From NCBI RefSeq assembly GCF_003863365.1, contig NZ_RQXT01000001.1:248001-312000 (forward strand): 64,000 nucleotides of DNA. The letters run 5' to 3'. Origin of the DNA: Mesorhizobium tamadayense. Lineage in GTDB: Bacteria > Pseudomonadota > Alphaproteobacteria > Rhizobiales > Rhizobiaceae. This document shows positions 17,744 to 27,373 of this stretch, piece after piece (within the stretch, counting starts at the first letter, position 1; each line of letters opens with the position of its first letter). The notes under the pieces are model-generated. The model saw only the letters and a list, made by a program, of their open reading frames with translations, had not been told where the DNA came from and did not search any database. The position numbers and the translations under genes are program-made.

Positions 17744-17786
17744 GGATGGGCAGCGAAAGCCTTCACCTGAAGCGGAGCCAGGCCCA

Positions 17787-18803
17787 ATGACGTCGTTGAC
17801 GCTGACGCGCCCGCAAAAGGCCGCCGCCATACTGGTGGCGATGGGCAAGCCCTCGGCCAGCCGGCTGCTGAAATTCTTCAAGCAGGAAGAACTGAAGGCG
17901 CTGATCGAGGGTGCCCGCCTGCTGCGCACCATTCCGCAGGGCGACCTGGAGCGCATCGTCGCCGAGTTCGAGGCCGAGTTCACCGAGGGCGCCGGCCTGC
18001 TCGATTCGGCCGACCGGATGGACACGATCCTCAATGAATCGCTGTCGCCCGAGGAGATGAGCGCCATCATGGGCGAGAAGAAATTCGAGCCCGCCCCCGA
18101 GGGACCGCCGCCGATCTGGCCGGATCTCGAAAAGGTCGAGCCTGCGCGTCTTGGCACCTTCCTCGCCGGCGAGCACCCGCAGACGTCCGCCATGGTGCTG
18201 TCGAAGCTCGCGCCGCAGACCGCGGCCAACGTGCTGCTGACGATGGAAAAGCCGATACGCAGCCAGATCATCAAGCGCATGGTGACGATGGCCAACATCC
18301 CGGACGCGGCAGCCAGGATCGTCGAGAACCAGTTGCGCGCCAGCGTGCTTTCGCAAAAAACGACCAGGGACACGTCGGTCGGCCAGGAGCGCGTCGCCAG
18401 CGTGCTCAACGAAATGGCAAAGCCCGAGCTCGACGAGCTGATGCAGGATCTGGAGCAGGCCGGCACGCCCGACCTCGCGGGCGTCAAGTCGCGACTGTTT
18501 GCCTTCGACGACCTGCCGCTGCTCGCCCAGAAGGCGCGCGTGCTTCTGTTCGACGGGCTGTCGACCGAGCTCGTCACGCTGGCGCTGCGCGGCGCGCCGG
18601 CGGAGCTTACCGAATCCGTGCTGTCGGCGATCGGCGCACGCTCGCGCCGCATGATCGAAGCCGAGCTCGGACAGGGATCGGAAGGCATCGCGCTGGCCGA
18701 CATCATGGCGGCGCGCAAGACGATCGCCGTGGCGACCATCCGGCTGTCGCGCCAGGGAGCATTCGAGCTTCCCTCGACGCAGACCGCCGCCGAAGCCGCC
18801 TGA
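17787..18803 (+). CDS. fliG: Flagellar motor switch protein FliG
   Basis: FliG is the rotor component that contacts the MotA stator and FliF. The 338-residue protein has three armadillo-like domains. The middle domain motif EHPQTSAMVLSKL (with the EHPQ signature) lies near residues 130-145, and the C-terminal torque helix carries the charged pattern ARSRRMIEAELGQ. Start ATG 17787, with the gene 43 bp after fliN. Confidence 0.96.
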   Translation: MTSLTLTRPQKAAAILVAMGKPSASRLLKFFKQEELKALIEGARLLRTIPQGDLERIVAEFEAEFTEGAGLLDSADRMDTILNESLSPEEMSAIMGEKKFEPAPEGPPPIWPDLEKVEPARLGTFLAGEHPQTSAMVLSKLAPQTAANVLLTMEKPIRSQIIKRMVTMANIPDAAARIVENQLRASVLSQKTTRDTSVGQERVASVLNEMAKPELDELMQDLEQAGTPDLAGVKSRLFAFDDLPLLAQKARVLLFDGLSTELVTLALRGAPAELTESVLSAIGARSRRMIEAELGQGSEGIALADIMAARKTIAVATIRLSRQGAFELPSTQTAAEAA

Positions 18804-18827
18804 CGATAGCGATCCGGTCAGAGCACT

Positions 18828-19910
18828 ATGGCTGAGGCGGTCGACAAGGATTCCAAAACCGAGGAAGCCACAGAAAAGAAAATCCGCGACACGATCGAGC
18901 AGGGCAAGCTGCCTCACTCGCGCGAGACCGCCATCTTCGCTTCCTTCCTCGCCATACTGGTCTTCACCGTCTTCTATGCCAAGGACGCCATCGTCGACCT
19001 CGGCATGTTCCTGTCTATGTTCCTGGAAAAGCCCGAAGCCTGGCCGATGGACACCGAGACCGACGTCATCGAGCTCTACAAGACCGTCCTGTTCGAAGCC
19101 GGCCGCGCCCTCGTCAGCCTGCTGGTGCTCCTGGTGGTCGCCGGCGTCGGTGCCTCGGTTTTCCAGAACATGCCGCAATTCGTCGGCGAGCGGATCAGGC
19201 CGCAACTGTCGCGTATCTCGATCGCCAAGGGCTGGAGCCGCCTGTTCGGCGTGCAGGGCTTTGTCGAATTCGCCAAGTCGCTGGCCAAGCTTGCCTTTGC
19301 CATCGCCGTGCTCACCTTCACCCTGTCGGAGGATCACCGCAGGCTGCTCGCCGGCATGATCACCAATCCGGTGGCGTTCGGCATGGTCATCCGCAGCATC
19401 TTCGTCGACATACTGGTGGCGATCGTCTTCGTCATGGGGCTGATCGCGGTCGCCGACATCGTCTGGTCTCGCTTCCACTGGCGGCGCGACCTGCGCATGA
19501 CCAAGCAGGAAGTGAAGGACGAGATGAAGCAGTCGGAAGGCGATCCGATCATCAAGTCGCGCCTGCGCTCGCTGGCGCGCGACCGGGCGCGGCGGCGCAT
19601 GATGACGGCGGTGCCGCGCGCGACGCTCATCATCGCCAATCCGACGCACTATTCCATCGCGCTGAAATATGTTCGCGAAGAGGACTCCGCTCCGCTGGTG
19701 CTCGCCAAGGGCCAGGATCTGGTGGCGCTGAAGATCCGCGAGATCGCCAGGGAGCACAACATTCCGATCTTCGAGGACGTGGCGCTTGCCCGCTCCATGT
19801 ACAAGCAAGTTTCGGTTGATAGCGTGATCCCGTCGCAATTCTACCAGGCCGTCGCCGAGCTGGTGCGGATCGTCTACTCGAAGAAGGCCGAGCGCAGAGC
19901 AACCCAATGA
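18828..19910 (+). CDS. flhB: Flagellar export specificity switch protein FlhB
   Basis: FlhB is part of the export gate and, after self-cleavage, switches substrate class from rod/hook to filament. The 360-residue protein has the typical N-terminal KTEEATEKKIRDTIEQGK, four membrane segments (about 30-50, 85-110, 140-160 and 185-205) and the autocleavage site NPTH at residues 271-274. It is 24 bp after fliG. Confidence 0.96.
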   Translation: MAEAVDKDSKTEEATEKKIRDTIEQGKLPHSRETAIFASFLAILVFTVFYAKDAIVDLGMFLSMFLEKPEAWPMDTETDVIELYKTVLFEAGRALVSLLVLLVVAGVGASVFQNMPQFVGERIRPQLSRISIAKGWSRLFGVQGFVEFAKSLAKLAFAIAVLTFTLSEDHRRLLAGMITNPVAFGMVIRSIFVDILVAIVFVMGLIAVADIVWSRFHWRRDLRMTKQEVKDEMKQSEGDPIIKSRLRSLARDRARRRMMTAVPRATLIIANPTHYSIALKYVREEDSAPLVLAKGQDLVALKIREIAREHNIPIFEDVALARSMYKQVSVDSVIPSQFYQAVAELVRIVYSKKAERRATQ

Positions 19911-19929
19911 ACGGACGACGCTCTTACCC

Positions 19930-20367
19930 ATGAACCGGCAGCCACACGCCAATTCACGCGAGCAGATCGTCGCCGGCGCCATCCAGGAGGTGGTGGGTGA
20001 GCTGCGCCTGATCGAGGTCGCCGACTACATCGCCTTCATCCGGCTGGAGCATTTCGCCTGCCTGTCGGACCTGGTGGACTCGGCCGCGGAACTCTACTTC
20101 CAGCCGGGCACGCTCAGGCTTGGCCATGGCGGCGAAGCGCATGTCGACTGGAGCGGCAGCCCGCGCATCGTGCTGGATATCGAGCTTCGGCCGCGCGGCG
20201 TCACCGTCTACTTCCAGCTGACGCTGACCGAGCGCGGGGCGTCCGTGGTCGTCAACTACGTGTCTTTCGAAAAGCCGGGCGAGACGCCGGAGCACAACAC
20301 CGCTCTGCTCGTGGACGCAATCGATCAGGCGCGCATCCGCAAGACCGAGCCGCTCGCCTATCCCTGA
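19930..20367 (+). CDS. Unknown protein at the end of the motA-flhB operon
   Basis: A 145-residue protein with no signal or membrane segment and no family I recognise. The N-terminal half is helical (QIVAGAIQEVVGELRLIEVADYIAFI) and the C-terminal half is rich in beta strands (IVLDIELRPRGVTVYFQLTLTE, core RPRGVTVYFQL). It lies 19 bp after flhB on the same strand and converges on visR. A small unknown gene in this place is shared with other rhizobial clusters, which suggests a motility-linked function. The coding frame is supported by position, length and the absence of competing frames. Confidence 0.7.
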   Translation: MNRQPHANSREQIVAGAIQEVVGELRLIEVADYIAFIRLEHFACLSDLVDSAAELYFQPGTLRLGHGGEAHVDWSGSPRIVLDIELRPRGVTVYFQLTLTERGASVVVNYVSFEKPGETPEHNTALLVDAIDQARIRKTEPLAYP

Positions 20368-20404
20368 CGATTTTTGAGACTGTCGACGTCTCAGCCTGAG
20401 CGAG

Positions 20405-21175
20405 CTACTCGATCAGGCCGAGACGCAGCGCCTTGGCCACCGCCTGGTTGCGGTTGACCGCGTTGAGCTTCTGGGTCGACTGGGTGAGATACTGGTTGGC
20501 GGTGTGCACCGACAATTTCAGCAGTTTCGCTATCTCTTCGCTGGTGTTGCCGTTGGCGGTCAGCTTCAGGCATTCGAGCTCGCGCTTGGAGATCGCGCGC
20601 GTCCTGCCGGTTTCGCCTGGACGGATGCGGGCGACCGCCGCGAACAGCGCGAAGCAGCGCGCGTGGATTTCGCAGAGCGTGTCGTCCGACAGCGTGATGT
20701 CCGAGCCCAGGAAGACGACGAGCCCACATTGGCCGCGCTCAGCATGCACCGGAAAGGCGATGCCGTTGGTGCCGGGCGCCAGCGGCGCGGTCCGTTCGGA
20801 CCATGCTAGGTTCTCCATCGCCTGCCGCGAGCCGGCCATGCCGTCATCGGCCCACCAGCGCGGCGTCGTCGAGATGCGGCTGTGGCGCACCATCTCCTCG
20901 CCGCTGGCGCCCGACATGAATTTGGTCGCGACGGCGGTTGACGGATAGTCGGAATCGAAGCAGGCGACCAGGCGCGCGCGCTCCAGCGAAGGGCTGACGA
21001 AGAACAACCCGAAGCCGGAAGCGTTGATGTCGACGGCAATCCAGCGGCAACGGAGCACGGCGTCCGGGATGGTCACCGCATGATGCGTCTCCGATCCGAG
21101 CGAGAAGGCGCCGAACGGATTGCGCTGATCGTCGAAAAGGGCGGCCGCGGTCTCTCTGACTTGTGCGTGCGTCAA
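20405..21175 (-). CDS. visR: LuxR-family flagellar master regulator VisR
   Basis: VisR acts with VisN as the class I activator of rhizobial motility genes. The protein has an N-terminal autoinducer-like ligand domain and a C-terminal LuxR helix-turn-helix (ISKRELECLKLTANGNTSEEIAKLL and SVHTANQYLTQ). The start is best placed at TTG 21175: it overlaps the visN stop, has AGGAG 9 bases upstream, and gives 256 residues. Longer readings on this strand run through visN and are not credible. Overlap with visN implies coupled synthesis of the heterodimer partners. Confidence 0.88.
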   Translation of the reverse strand: MTHAQVRETAAALFDDQRNPFGAFSLGSETHHAVTIPDAVLRCRWIAVDINASGFGLFFVSPSLERARLVACFDSDYPSTAVATKFMSGASGEEMVRHSRISTTPRWWADDGMAGSRQAMENLAWSERTAPLAPGTNGIAFPVHAERGQCGLVVFLGSDITLSDDTLCEIHARCFALFAAVARIRPGETGRTRAISKRELECLKLTANGNTSEEIAKLLKLSVHTANQYLTQSTQKLNAVNRNQAVAKALRLGLIE

Positions 21176-21882
21176 ATGATGCCGCTCCTGATCGCGGTCG
21201 CAATCGCCATCGCGCGGTTGCTGGCCGCGAATTTCTGGATGGCATGCGTGATGTAGCTGTTGACGGTGTTCGACGAGACGCCAAGGATGAGCGCCACTTC
21301 GTCGGTGGTCTTGCCTTCCGAAACCCAGAACAGGCATTCGCGCTCGCGGTCCGACAACGGGTCCTGCATGGATGCCTCGGCGATCAATTGCGGGATGCTG
21401 GACAGCGCGTAGCAGCATTTCAGCTGCGCCTTCATCAGGGCCGTGAGGTCGATCTTGCCGGGCTCGGCGGCGGAAAACAGCACAAAAAGGCGCTGGCGGC
21501 CGACATTGAGCCTGAGCGAATAGATTTCGGCATGGCCGAGCACATCGAGCAGCCGGGCTTCCTCGCCGCTCAGCAGCGCGCCGGCATTGGGCGCGTGGGC
21601 GGCGACCAATGGCCGGGGTCGCACGCCGGGTGCTGCCGTCAACGGTCCCAGCGCAAGATTGGCGATCAGCCTTTTGCCGATCAACTCGATGGCGTCGAAA
21701 ATCCAGTTCGACGACACGATGCGCGCGTCGTTGCGGTCCTGGTCGTGCACGATGGCGACCAGCATGTAGCTGTCGGCGCCGATGTCGGCGGCAAGCTGCA
21801 TGAAGAAGCTGGTGAGATCGCCGCGGGACGCCAGGCGCGAGCCTGAAGCGTCGGATTGAAGAAGCGCGGCGGGACTGCTCAT
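21172..21882 (-). CDS. visN: LuxR-family flagellar master regulator VisN
   Basis: VisN is the partner of VisR. The 236-residue protein has an N-terminal ligand-type domain and a C-terminal LuxR helix-turn-helix (LSDRERECLFWVSEGKTTDEVA, then SSNTVNSYITHAIQKF). ATG 21882 is used; no strong ribosome site precedes it. visN comes first and visR second, the order of the S. meliloti pair. The next gene upstream is unrelated (polyamine deacetylase), whereas in S. meliloti fliF lies beside visN. Confidence 0.87.
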   Translation of the reverse strand: MSSPAALLQSDASGSRLASRGDLTSFFMQLAADIGADSYMLVAIVHDQDRNDARIVSSNWIFDAIELIGKRLIANLALGPLTAAPGVRPRPLVAAHAPNAGALLSGEEARLLDVLGHAEIYSLRLNVGRQRLFVLFSAAEPGKIDLTALMKAQLKCCYALSSIPQLIAEASMQDPLSDRERECLFWVSEGKTTDEVALILGVSSNTVNSYITHAIQKFAASNRAMAIATAIRSGII

Positions 21883-22314
21883 TTTGATATTCTGGCCGGA
21901 ATCGATCCTTGTGCCCGGTGCTGGCCTTTGGCCAGCGCTCGGACCCGAAACGCGTCACGTTCACGAAGACACACTCACGGGCGCGCACAGCGCCCCAATC
22001 GAGCCGAATCCTTGCAGGGAACGCGAAGCCTTCCGCGTCAGGTACCGGCCGTATGCCGGAACTTGAGACTTTGGATGATCGCCGCGCCCCCCGTGGACCG
22101 GCTGATTCGGGTCTAATCTACCCGCAGATGAATCCGACATCAAACGCGATTTGACAAAATCGAATCCGGTGGACTCGTGTTGCGACTCAGCGGCCGCGCC
22201 TCGCGTTACCTGGCTGCGATTGCAGGCTTGAATTGAGCCGATGATCTCCCGGCAGGGTCGCAAGAAAATACGCCTCCGGTTGCATCCGAGGGCGTTGTTC
22301 TTTCGATCGGCGGC
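21883..22314. other. Intergenic region upstream of visN (432 bp)
   Basis: No gene is visible here. The region should hold the visN promoter. A short imperfect palindrome (GATTTGACAAAATC, 22149-22162) and the terminator of the next gene are the only structures I could pick out. Confidence 0.5.
22262..22295 (-). terminator. Probable terminator of the acetylpolyamine deacetylase gene
   Basis: On the minus strand, ACGCC...CGG pairs with CCG...GGCGT (one two-base internal mismatch) and is followed by ATTTTCTT, about 20 bases after the stop codon. Confidence 0.5.
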
Positions 22315-23346
22315 TCAGCGTTCCTCGAACCCCGTCAGCACGCCGACGGCGTTGATGCCGATCTCCTCCACCGCGTAGCCGCCTTCCATGACGAATAGCG
22401 TCGGCAGGCCGAGCTTGGCGATGCGGCGGCCGATCTTGGGGTAGTCCTCGCTCTTCAGCTTGAACTGGCTGATCGGATCCTTCTCGAAGGTGTCGACGCC
22501 GAGCGACACCACGACAATTTCGGGCGCGTAGGCCGCAAGCTTGGCGCAGGCGTCCTCCAGCGATACGTTCCAGCCGTCCCAGTCGGTGCCGAAGGGCATC
22601 GGATAGTTGATGTTGAAGCCTTCGCCCTCGCCTTCGCCGCGCTCGTCGGCATGGCCGAGGAAGAAGGGATATTCGACCATCGGATCGCCATGCAGGTTGA
22701 GCACCTGGACGTCGCCGCGGCGATAGAAGATCTCCTGGGTGCCATTGCCGTGGTGGTAATCGACATCGAGGATGGAGACACGGCTTGCGCCCTGGTCGCG
22801 GAACCATTGCGCGACGACGGCGGCGTTGTTGATGAAGCAGTAGCCGCCCATGAAGGCGGCGCCCGCGTGGTGGCCGGGCGGGCGGCAGAGCGCGAAGGCG
22901 GTCCGCTCGCCGCCCTTGACCAGGGCGGCCGCCGTCAGCGCGACGTCGTAAGAGGACTTGATCGCTTTCCATGTGCCTTCGACGAAGGTGGCGCCGGCGT
23001 CGAAGGAGTAATAGCCGAGCAGGGCGTCGATGCGCTTCGGCGGCACGTCGCCGCGCAACCCGCGCGTCGGCCAGGTGAAGCCCATGGCCGAGCCCTTGAA
23101 GCCGGCGGCGACCCATTCCCGCCACACGGTCGGCAGGAAATCGATATAGCGCGCTTCATGCACGCGCTTGGCGGCGGCGAGGTCGTGCTCGACCGGCCCG
23201 ACGATCGGCCCAAGCTTCTCGCTCTCCACCCTTGCCTTGATGAATTCGGCCCGCGACGGCTTCTCGAAACCGGGCACAATCGCCGACGTGACCAGTTCCA
23301 TCTGCCCGGCATGACCGGCATGGAGAGGAGAAAAAACTGTCTTCAT
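22315..23346 (-). CDS. Acetylpolyamine amidohydrolase (histone deacetylase superfamily)
   Basis: Predicted zinc-dependent cytoplasmic enzyme that removes acetyl groups from acetylated polyamines. It matches the Mycoplana AphA type in length (343 versus about 341) and along most of the sequence. Catalytic and metal motifs are CRPPGHHAG (His pair), DVDYHHGNGTQ (Asp and His zinc ligands) and SLGVDTFEKDP (Asp ligand). The start is placed at ATG 23346 (MKTVFSPLHAGHAG), the usual family start; a TTG at 23376 would add ten residues. It is divergent from an amidohydrolase and a polyamine importer, which supports a polyamine role over protein deacetylation. Confidence 0.88.
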   Translation of the reverse strand: MKTVFSPLHAGHAGQMELVTSAIVPGFEKPSRAEFIKARVESEKLGPIVGPVEHDLAAAKRVHEARYIDFLPTVWREWVAAGFKGSAMGFTWPTRGLRGDVPPKRIDALLGYYSFDAGATFVEGTWKAIKSSYDVALTAAALVKGGERTAFALCRPPGHHAGAAFMGGYCFINNAAVVAQWFRDQGASRVSILDVDYHHGNGTQEIFYRRGDVQVLNLHGDPMVEYPFFLGHADERGEGEGEGFNINYPMPFGTDWDGWNVSLEDACAKLAAYAPEIVVVSLGVDTFEKDPISQFKLKSEDYPKIGRRIAKLGLPTLFVMEGGYAVEEIGINAVGVLTGFEER

Positions 23347-23514
23347 TTTGGGAGTTGGCTCGCTCTTCGGGTTCAAGTCTACGCGGGTCTAAAACAGCTT
23401 TGTGGCAGAGAGTTTCGGCGCCGCCAAGAGGCATTGCAAATTGTTCGCTGAGGCCCGCACGGGACGGCTTGCCAGACGCCAATACTCTGCTAGCCTAGGC
23501 GCAAATGGGAGAAA

Positions 23515-25176
23515 ATGATGCCGCAAACGGCCGATCTGATCGTCGAGAATGCCAGCATTTTGACGATGGATCCAGACATCCCCACAGCTCAGGCCATTGC
23601 CATGAAGGGCGATCAGATAATTGCGATCGCAGATCGCGATAGCGTTCGCGAGCACAAGAGTTCTGCCACCCGCGTCATCGATGCCCAGGGCGGCTCGGTC
23701 TTGCCGGGCTTCATCGAAGCGCACATGCATCTGTTCGGCGGCGCGGCCGAGCTCGACAACCTGCATCTGGCCGGCGTGCACGGTTTCGAGGCGCTGCGCG
23801 ACGCGATCCAGGGGTTCGCCGCGAAACGTCCAAACGCCAGGCTGCTGATCGGCGCCGGCGTCGACTATGCGATCCTGCCCGAGTCGGTGACGCGCCATCA
23901 CCTCGACCGCATCATCCCCGACAGGCCCTTCGCCATGTCGGCTTCCGACCATCACACGATGTGGGCGAACACCAAGGCGCTGGAAGAGGCCGGCTTGCTC
24001 GATGGAAAGCAAGTGGGACCGGGCAACGAGGTCGTCATGGGCGCGGACGGGCTTGCCGCGGGCGAGCTGCGCGAGGGCGAGGCATTCGGCCCGATCCTCG
24101 AACATTTTGGGGCCAACCGGACGCGGCTCGGGCTGACTGGCGGCGAGCCGGAGCCCTATCCGTCAGCAGAAGAGCTTGCCGCCGACCGCGACCTCATGCA
24201 TCGCGGGCTTCAGTGGTGCGCCAAGCACGGCATCACCTCGATCCACAACATGGACGGCAACCTCTACCAGCTCGAGCTGCTCGCCGGGCTGCAAGAGGAA
24301 GGACGGCTCCTCTGCCGCACCAAGATACCGTTCCACTTCAAGAATTTCATGAAGTTGGACATGCTGGAAAAAGCCTCGCGCATGGCGGCGGCCTACAATT
24401 CCGAGTGGCTGTCGTCGGGCATGGTCAAGGTCTTCTATGACGGCGTGCTGGATTCCTGGACCGCGGTGATGGTCGACGACTATGCCGACCGGCCGGGCTG
24501 GCGCGGCGAGCCGCTTTTTTCGCCCGAGCATTTCGCCGAAGTGGCGGTCGAAGCCGACCGGCGCGGGCTGCAGATCGCCGTGCATTCGATCGGCGACGGC
24601 GCCGTGCGCGCGGTGCTCGACGGCTATCAGGCGGCGCTGAAGAAGAACGGCAGGCGCGACAGCCGCCACCGCATCGAGCACATCGAGGTGACCACGCCGT
24701 CCGACGTGCCGAGGTTTGCCGAGCTTGGCGTGCTCGCGTCGATGCAGCCGCCGCATCCGCCGGGCGCTATGAATTTCCCGCTGGAGCCGACGATCTCGCG
24801 CATCGGTCGCGACAAGTGGCTGCTGAGCTATGCCTGGCGCACGCTCAAAGATGCCGGCGCTCGGGTCGTCTTCGCGTCCGACTGGCCGGTCTCGCCGGTT
24901 GACCCGATCCTGGGCATTCAGGCGGCAGTGATGCGCAAACCTTGGGCAGAAGGCCTGCCGGACCAGAGCTTCTCGCTCCATGAATCGATTGCCGGCTACA
25001 CGGTCGAAGGCGCCTATGCCGAGTTCATGGAGCATCGCAAGGGTCGCCTGAAGACCGGATACCTCGCCGATATCGTCGTTTTGTCTGCCGATATCGAGAA
25101 CACGGCGCCGGAAGCGCTGCACACGGTGCGGCCGGTGACCACCATCTGTGGCGGAAAGATCACTTACCAAGCCTAA
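23515..25176 (+). CDS. Amidohydrolase family protein (YtcJ-like)
   Basis: Metal-dependent amidohydrolase of about 553 residues, probably cytoplasmic. The N-terminal composite domain is followed by the metal-binding HxH (EAHMHLFGG, about residues 71-79). Later motifs include [18 protein letters not shown] (His ligand), [20 protein letters not shown] and [20 protein letters not shown] (catalytic Asp region). The substrate of YtcJ-type enzymes is generally unknown; amide or N-acyl bonds are likely. Two ATGs in tandem (23515 and 23518) follow GGGAG. It lies 143 bp upstream of potA on the same strand, so it is probably linked to polyamine or amide metabolism. Confidence 0.88.
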   Translation: MMPQTADLIVENASILTMDPDIPTAQAIAMKGDQIIAIADRDSVREHKSSATRVIDAQGGSVLPGFIEAHMHLFGGAAELDNLHLAGVHGFEALRDAIQGFAAKRPNARLLIGAGVDYAILPESVTRHHLDRIIPDRPFAMSASDHHTMWANTKALEEAGLLDGKQVGPGNEVVMGADGLAAGELREGEAFGPILEHFGANRTRLGLTGGEPEPYPSAEELAADRDLMHRGLQWCAKHGITSIHNMDGNLYQLELLAGLQEEGRLLCRTKIPFHFKNFMKLDMLEKASRMAAAYNSEWLSSGMVKVFYDGVLDSWTAVMVDDYADRPGWRGEPLFSPEHFAEVAVEADRRGLQIAVHSIGDGAVRAVLDGYQAALKKNGRRDSRHRIEHIEVTTPSDVPRFAELGVLASMQPPHPPGAMNFPLEPTISRIGRDKWLLSYAWRTLKDAGARVVFASDWPVSPVDPILGIQAAVMRKPWAEGLPDQSFSLHESIAGYTVEGAYAEFMEHRKGRLKTGYLADIVVLSADIENTAPEALHTVRPVTTICGGKITYQA

Positions 25177-25319
25177 GGATTGCCAGGCCTGAGGGTGGCA
25201 TGGGTATTGCTTTTAAAAATCGAGTCACAGCTCCGCAGTTGCCAAGCCGACCGGCTTATGGTGACAATCAAATAGGAACAAACCTGCCGCCAAGAGCAGG
25301 CTCTCTCAATGGGGTAATC

Positions 25320-26423
25320 GTGCCGGAACAACCGGGTAAGAGCGCGATCGAAGTTCGCGGTGTACGCAAGGTATTTGGAACCGGTGAAAATCAGGTAGCC
25401 GCTCTCGACACGGTGTCGGTGTCGATCCGCGAGAACGAGTTTTTCACCCTGCTCGGCCCGTCGGGATGCGGAAAGACGACGCTGCTGAGATTGATTGCCG
25501 GCTTCGATTTCCCAAGCGCCGGCGAAATCCTACTGCATGGCCAGGACATCGCCCCGCTGCCGCCCTTCAAGCGTCCGGTCAACACCGTCTTCCAGAGCTA
25601 CGCGCTCTTCCCGCACATGACGGTGGCGCAGAATATCGGCTTCGGGCTGGAGATGCTCGGCACGCCGAAGGCGGAGATTGAAGCGCGCGTCGCCCAGATG
25701 CTGAAGCTGGTCAAGATGGAAGCGCTCAAGGCGCGCCGCACCAGCCAGATCTCCGGCGGCCAGCAGCAGCGCGTGGCGCTCGCCCGGGCGCTGGCGCCGC
25801 AGCCGAAGGTGCTTCTGCTCGACGAGCCGCTGTCGGCGCTCGACTACAAGCTGCGCAAGGAGATGCAGATCGAACTGAAGCGCCTGCAGCACGAGACCGG
25901 CATCACCTTCATCTTCGTCACCCACGACCAGGAAGAAGCGCTGACCATGTCCGACCGCATCGCGGTGATGTCGGCCGGCAAGATCCTGCAGGTCGGCTCG
26001 CCGCGCGACATCTACGACCGGCCGGCCGAGCGCTTCGTCGCCGACTTCATCGGCGAGACGAATTTCTTGGCTGGCACGGTGGTGTCGAAGAAGTCCGGCG
26101 TGGCGACGGTCAAATTCGCCAGCGACGCAACGATCGGTGCTGGCTACCCGGAAGGCTTCGATCCGACAGGGGAGGTCACGCTTGTCGTGCGTCCCGAGCA
26201 CGCCGACCTGGTGCCCGACCCAGCCAAGGGCACGATCACGGGAACGCTTTCGAACATCGTCTATTTCGGCACCGATACGCACTACCACGTGAAGCTCGAC
26301 GGCGGCGGCGAGAACTTCATCGTGCGCCACCAGAACACCCGTTCGAGCCCGGTCACCTACGAGACCGGCGCCAAGGTCGGCATCCAGTTCGAGGAGGACG
26401 CCGCGCGCGTCCTGAAAGACTGA
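25320..26423 (+). CDS. potA: Polyamine ABC transporter ATP-binding protein (PotA/PotG-type)
   Basis: ATPase of a spermidine/putrescine importer. Walker [10 protein letters not shown], signature [14 protein letters not shown], Walker [12 protein letters not shown] and the switch His in [10 protein letters not shown] are all present, followed by a C-terminal TOBE-type domain. I favour GTG 25320 (367 residues, the usual family length), with GGGG 8 bases upstream. The frame is open back to ATG 25200, which has GAGGG before it, but the extra 40 residues fall in AT-richer sequence unlike the family N-terminus. It overlaps potB by one base (TGATG). Confidence 0.92.
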   Translation: MPEQPGKSAIEVRGVRKVFGTGENQVAALDTVSVSIRENEFFTLLGPSGCGKTTLLRLIAGFDFPSAGEILLHGQDIAPLPPFKRPVNTVFQSYALFPHMTVAQNIGFGLEMLGTPKAEIEARVAQMLKLVKMEALKARRTSQISGGQQQRVALARALAPQPKVLLLDEPLSALDYKLRKEMQIELKRLQHETGITFIFVTHDQEEALTMSDRIAVMSAGKILQVGSPRDIYDRPAERFVADFIGETNFLAGTVVSKKSGVATVKFASDATIGAGYPEGFDPTGEVTLVVRPEHADLVPDPAKGTITGTLSNIVYFGTDTHYHVKLDGGGENFIVRHQNTRSSPVTYETGAKVGIQFEEDAARVLKD

Positions 26424-27373
26424 TGACGACGGCCACGCTCTCCCCACCAGCCACGCTTTCCAACGCCGCGTCGTTCGAAGCTCGGGCGGTGAAAGCCGGC
26501 GCGCGGCGCAACCGCCTGCTGTCGCTGCCGGCGCTGATCATCATCGGCATCTTCGGCGTGCTGCCGCTTTTAATCATCTGCGTCTATTCGTTCCTCGTCG
26601 CGGCGCCCTATGGCGGCGTGCAGTGGCAGTTCTCGACCGACGCCTATCTCAACTTCCTGTTCCAGCGCGACATTTTCGACGACACGCTGCAGTTCACGCC
26701 GGATTTCCTGATCATCTACCTGCGCTCGTTCCTGTTCGCGGTGGTGACGACGGTGATCTGCCTGCTGCTCGGCTTCCCGACCGCCTATTTCATGGCGACC
26801 CGGCCGCCGGCGCAGCGCAATTGGTGGGTGCTGCTGATCACCATTCCATTCTGGTCGAACCTGTTGGTGCGCACCCTGGCGATCATGTTCATCATCCGCG
26901 ACGAGGGGCTGATCAACAACGCGCTGCTGGCGCTCGGCGTGATCGATAAGCCGATCACCATGCTCTACACCAATTTCGCCATCCAACTCGGCCTGCTCTA
27001 CGCCTTCCTGCCGTTCATGGTGCTGCCGCTTTATTCCAGCCTGGAGAAGCTCGACTTCCGGCTGATCGAGGCAGGTTACGATCTCTACGCGACGCGGCGC
27101 CAGGTGCTGTGGCGGGTGATCATTCCGCTGTCCAAGCCCGGCATCATCGCCGGCTGCCTGCTGGTCTTCATCCCGGCGCTCGGTGCCTATGTCACGCCGC
27201 TGATCCTGGGCGGCGGCGTCCACCTGATGATCGGCGACCTCATCGCGCAGCAGTTCGGGTCCGGGCGCAACTGGCCGCTCGGCTGCGCTCAGGCGCTGAT
27301 CCTGATGGCCGCGGTACTGGTGGCGCTCTTCTTCTACGTCCGCAACACATCGGGGAAGATGCAGCATGGCTGA
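26423..27373 (+). CDS. potB: Polyamine ABC transporter permease (PotB/PotH-type)
   Basis: Inner-membrane permease of 316 residues. An N-terminal membrane segment (about 31-54) is followed by a periplasmic loop and five further segments. The coupling motif that docks on the ATPase is visible as EAGYDLYATRRQVLWRVIIPLSKPG (EAA loop). It is translationally coupled to potA and overlaps potC by 8 bp. Confidence 0.94.
   Translation: MTTATLSPPATLSNAASFEARAVKAGARRNRLLSLPALIIIGIFGVLPLLIICVYSFLVAAPYGGVQWQFSTDAYLNFLFQRDIFDDTLQFTPDFLIIYLRSFLFAVVTTVICLLLGFPTAYFMATRPPAQRNWWVLLITIPFWSNLLVRTLAIMFIIRDEGLINNALLALGVIDKPITMLYTNFAIQLGLLYAFLPFMVLPLYSSLEKLDFRLIEAGYDLYATRRQVLWRVIIPLSKPGIIAGCLLVFIPALGAYVTPLILGGGVHLMIGDLIAQQFGSGRNWPLGCAQALILMAAVLVALFFYVRNTSGKMQHG

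Noticed and set aside
17763..19982. Long minus-strand frame opposite fliG and flhB
   Set aside because: Antisense of two well-recognised proteins; no ribosome site or motif.
20368..20404. Short inverted repeat TGAGAC/GTCTCA between the convergent genes as a terminator
   Set aside because: Only 6 bp and no T-tract follows it in either direction.
21175..21988. Upstream extension of visR through visN
   Set aside because: The extended portion is the visN gene read in another frame; TTG 21175 with AGGAG is a better start.
22315..23346. A chromatin-type histone deacetylase
   Set aside because: The closest resemblance and the polyamine gene context favour acetylpolyamine deacetylation.
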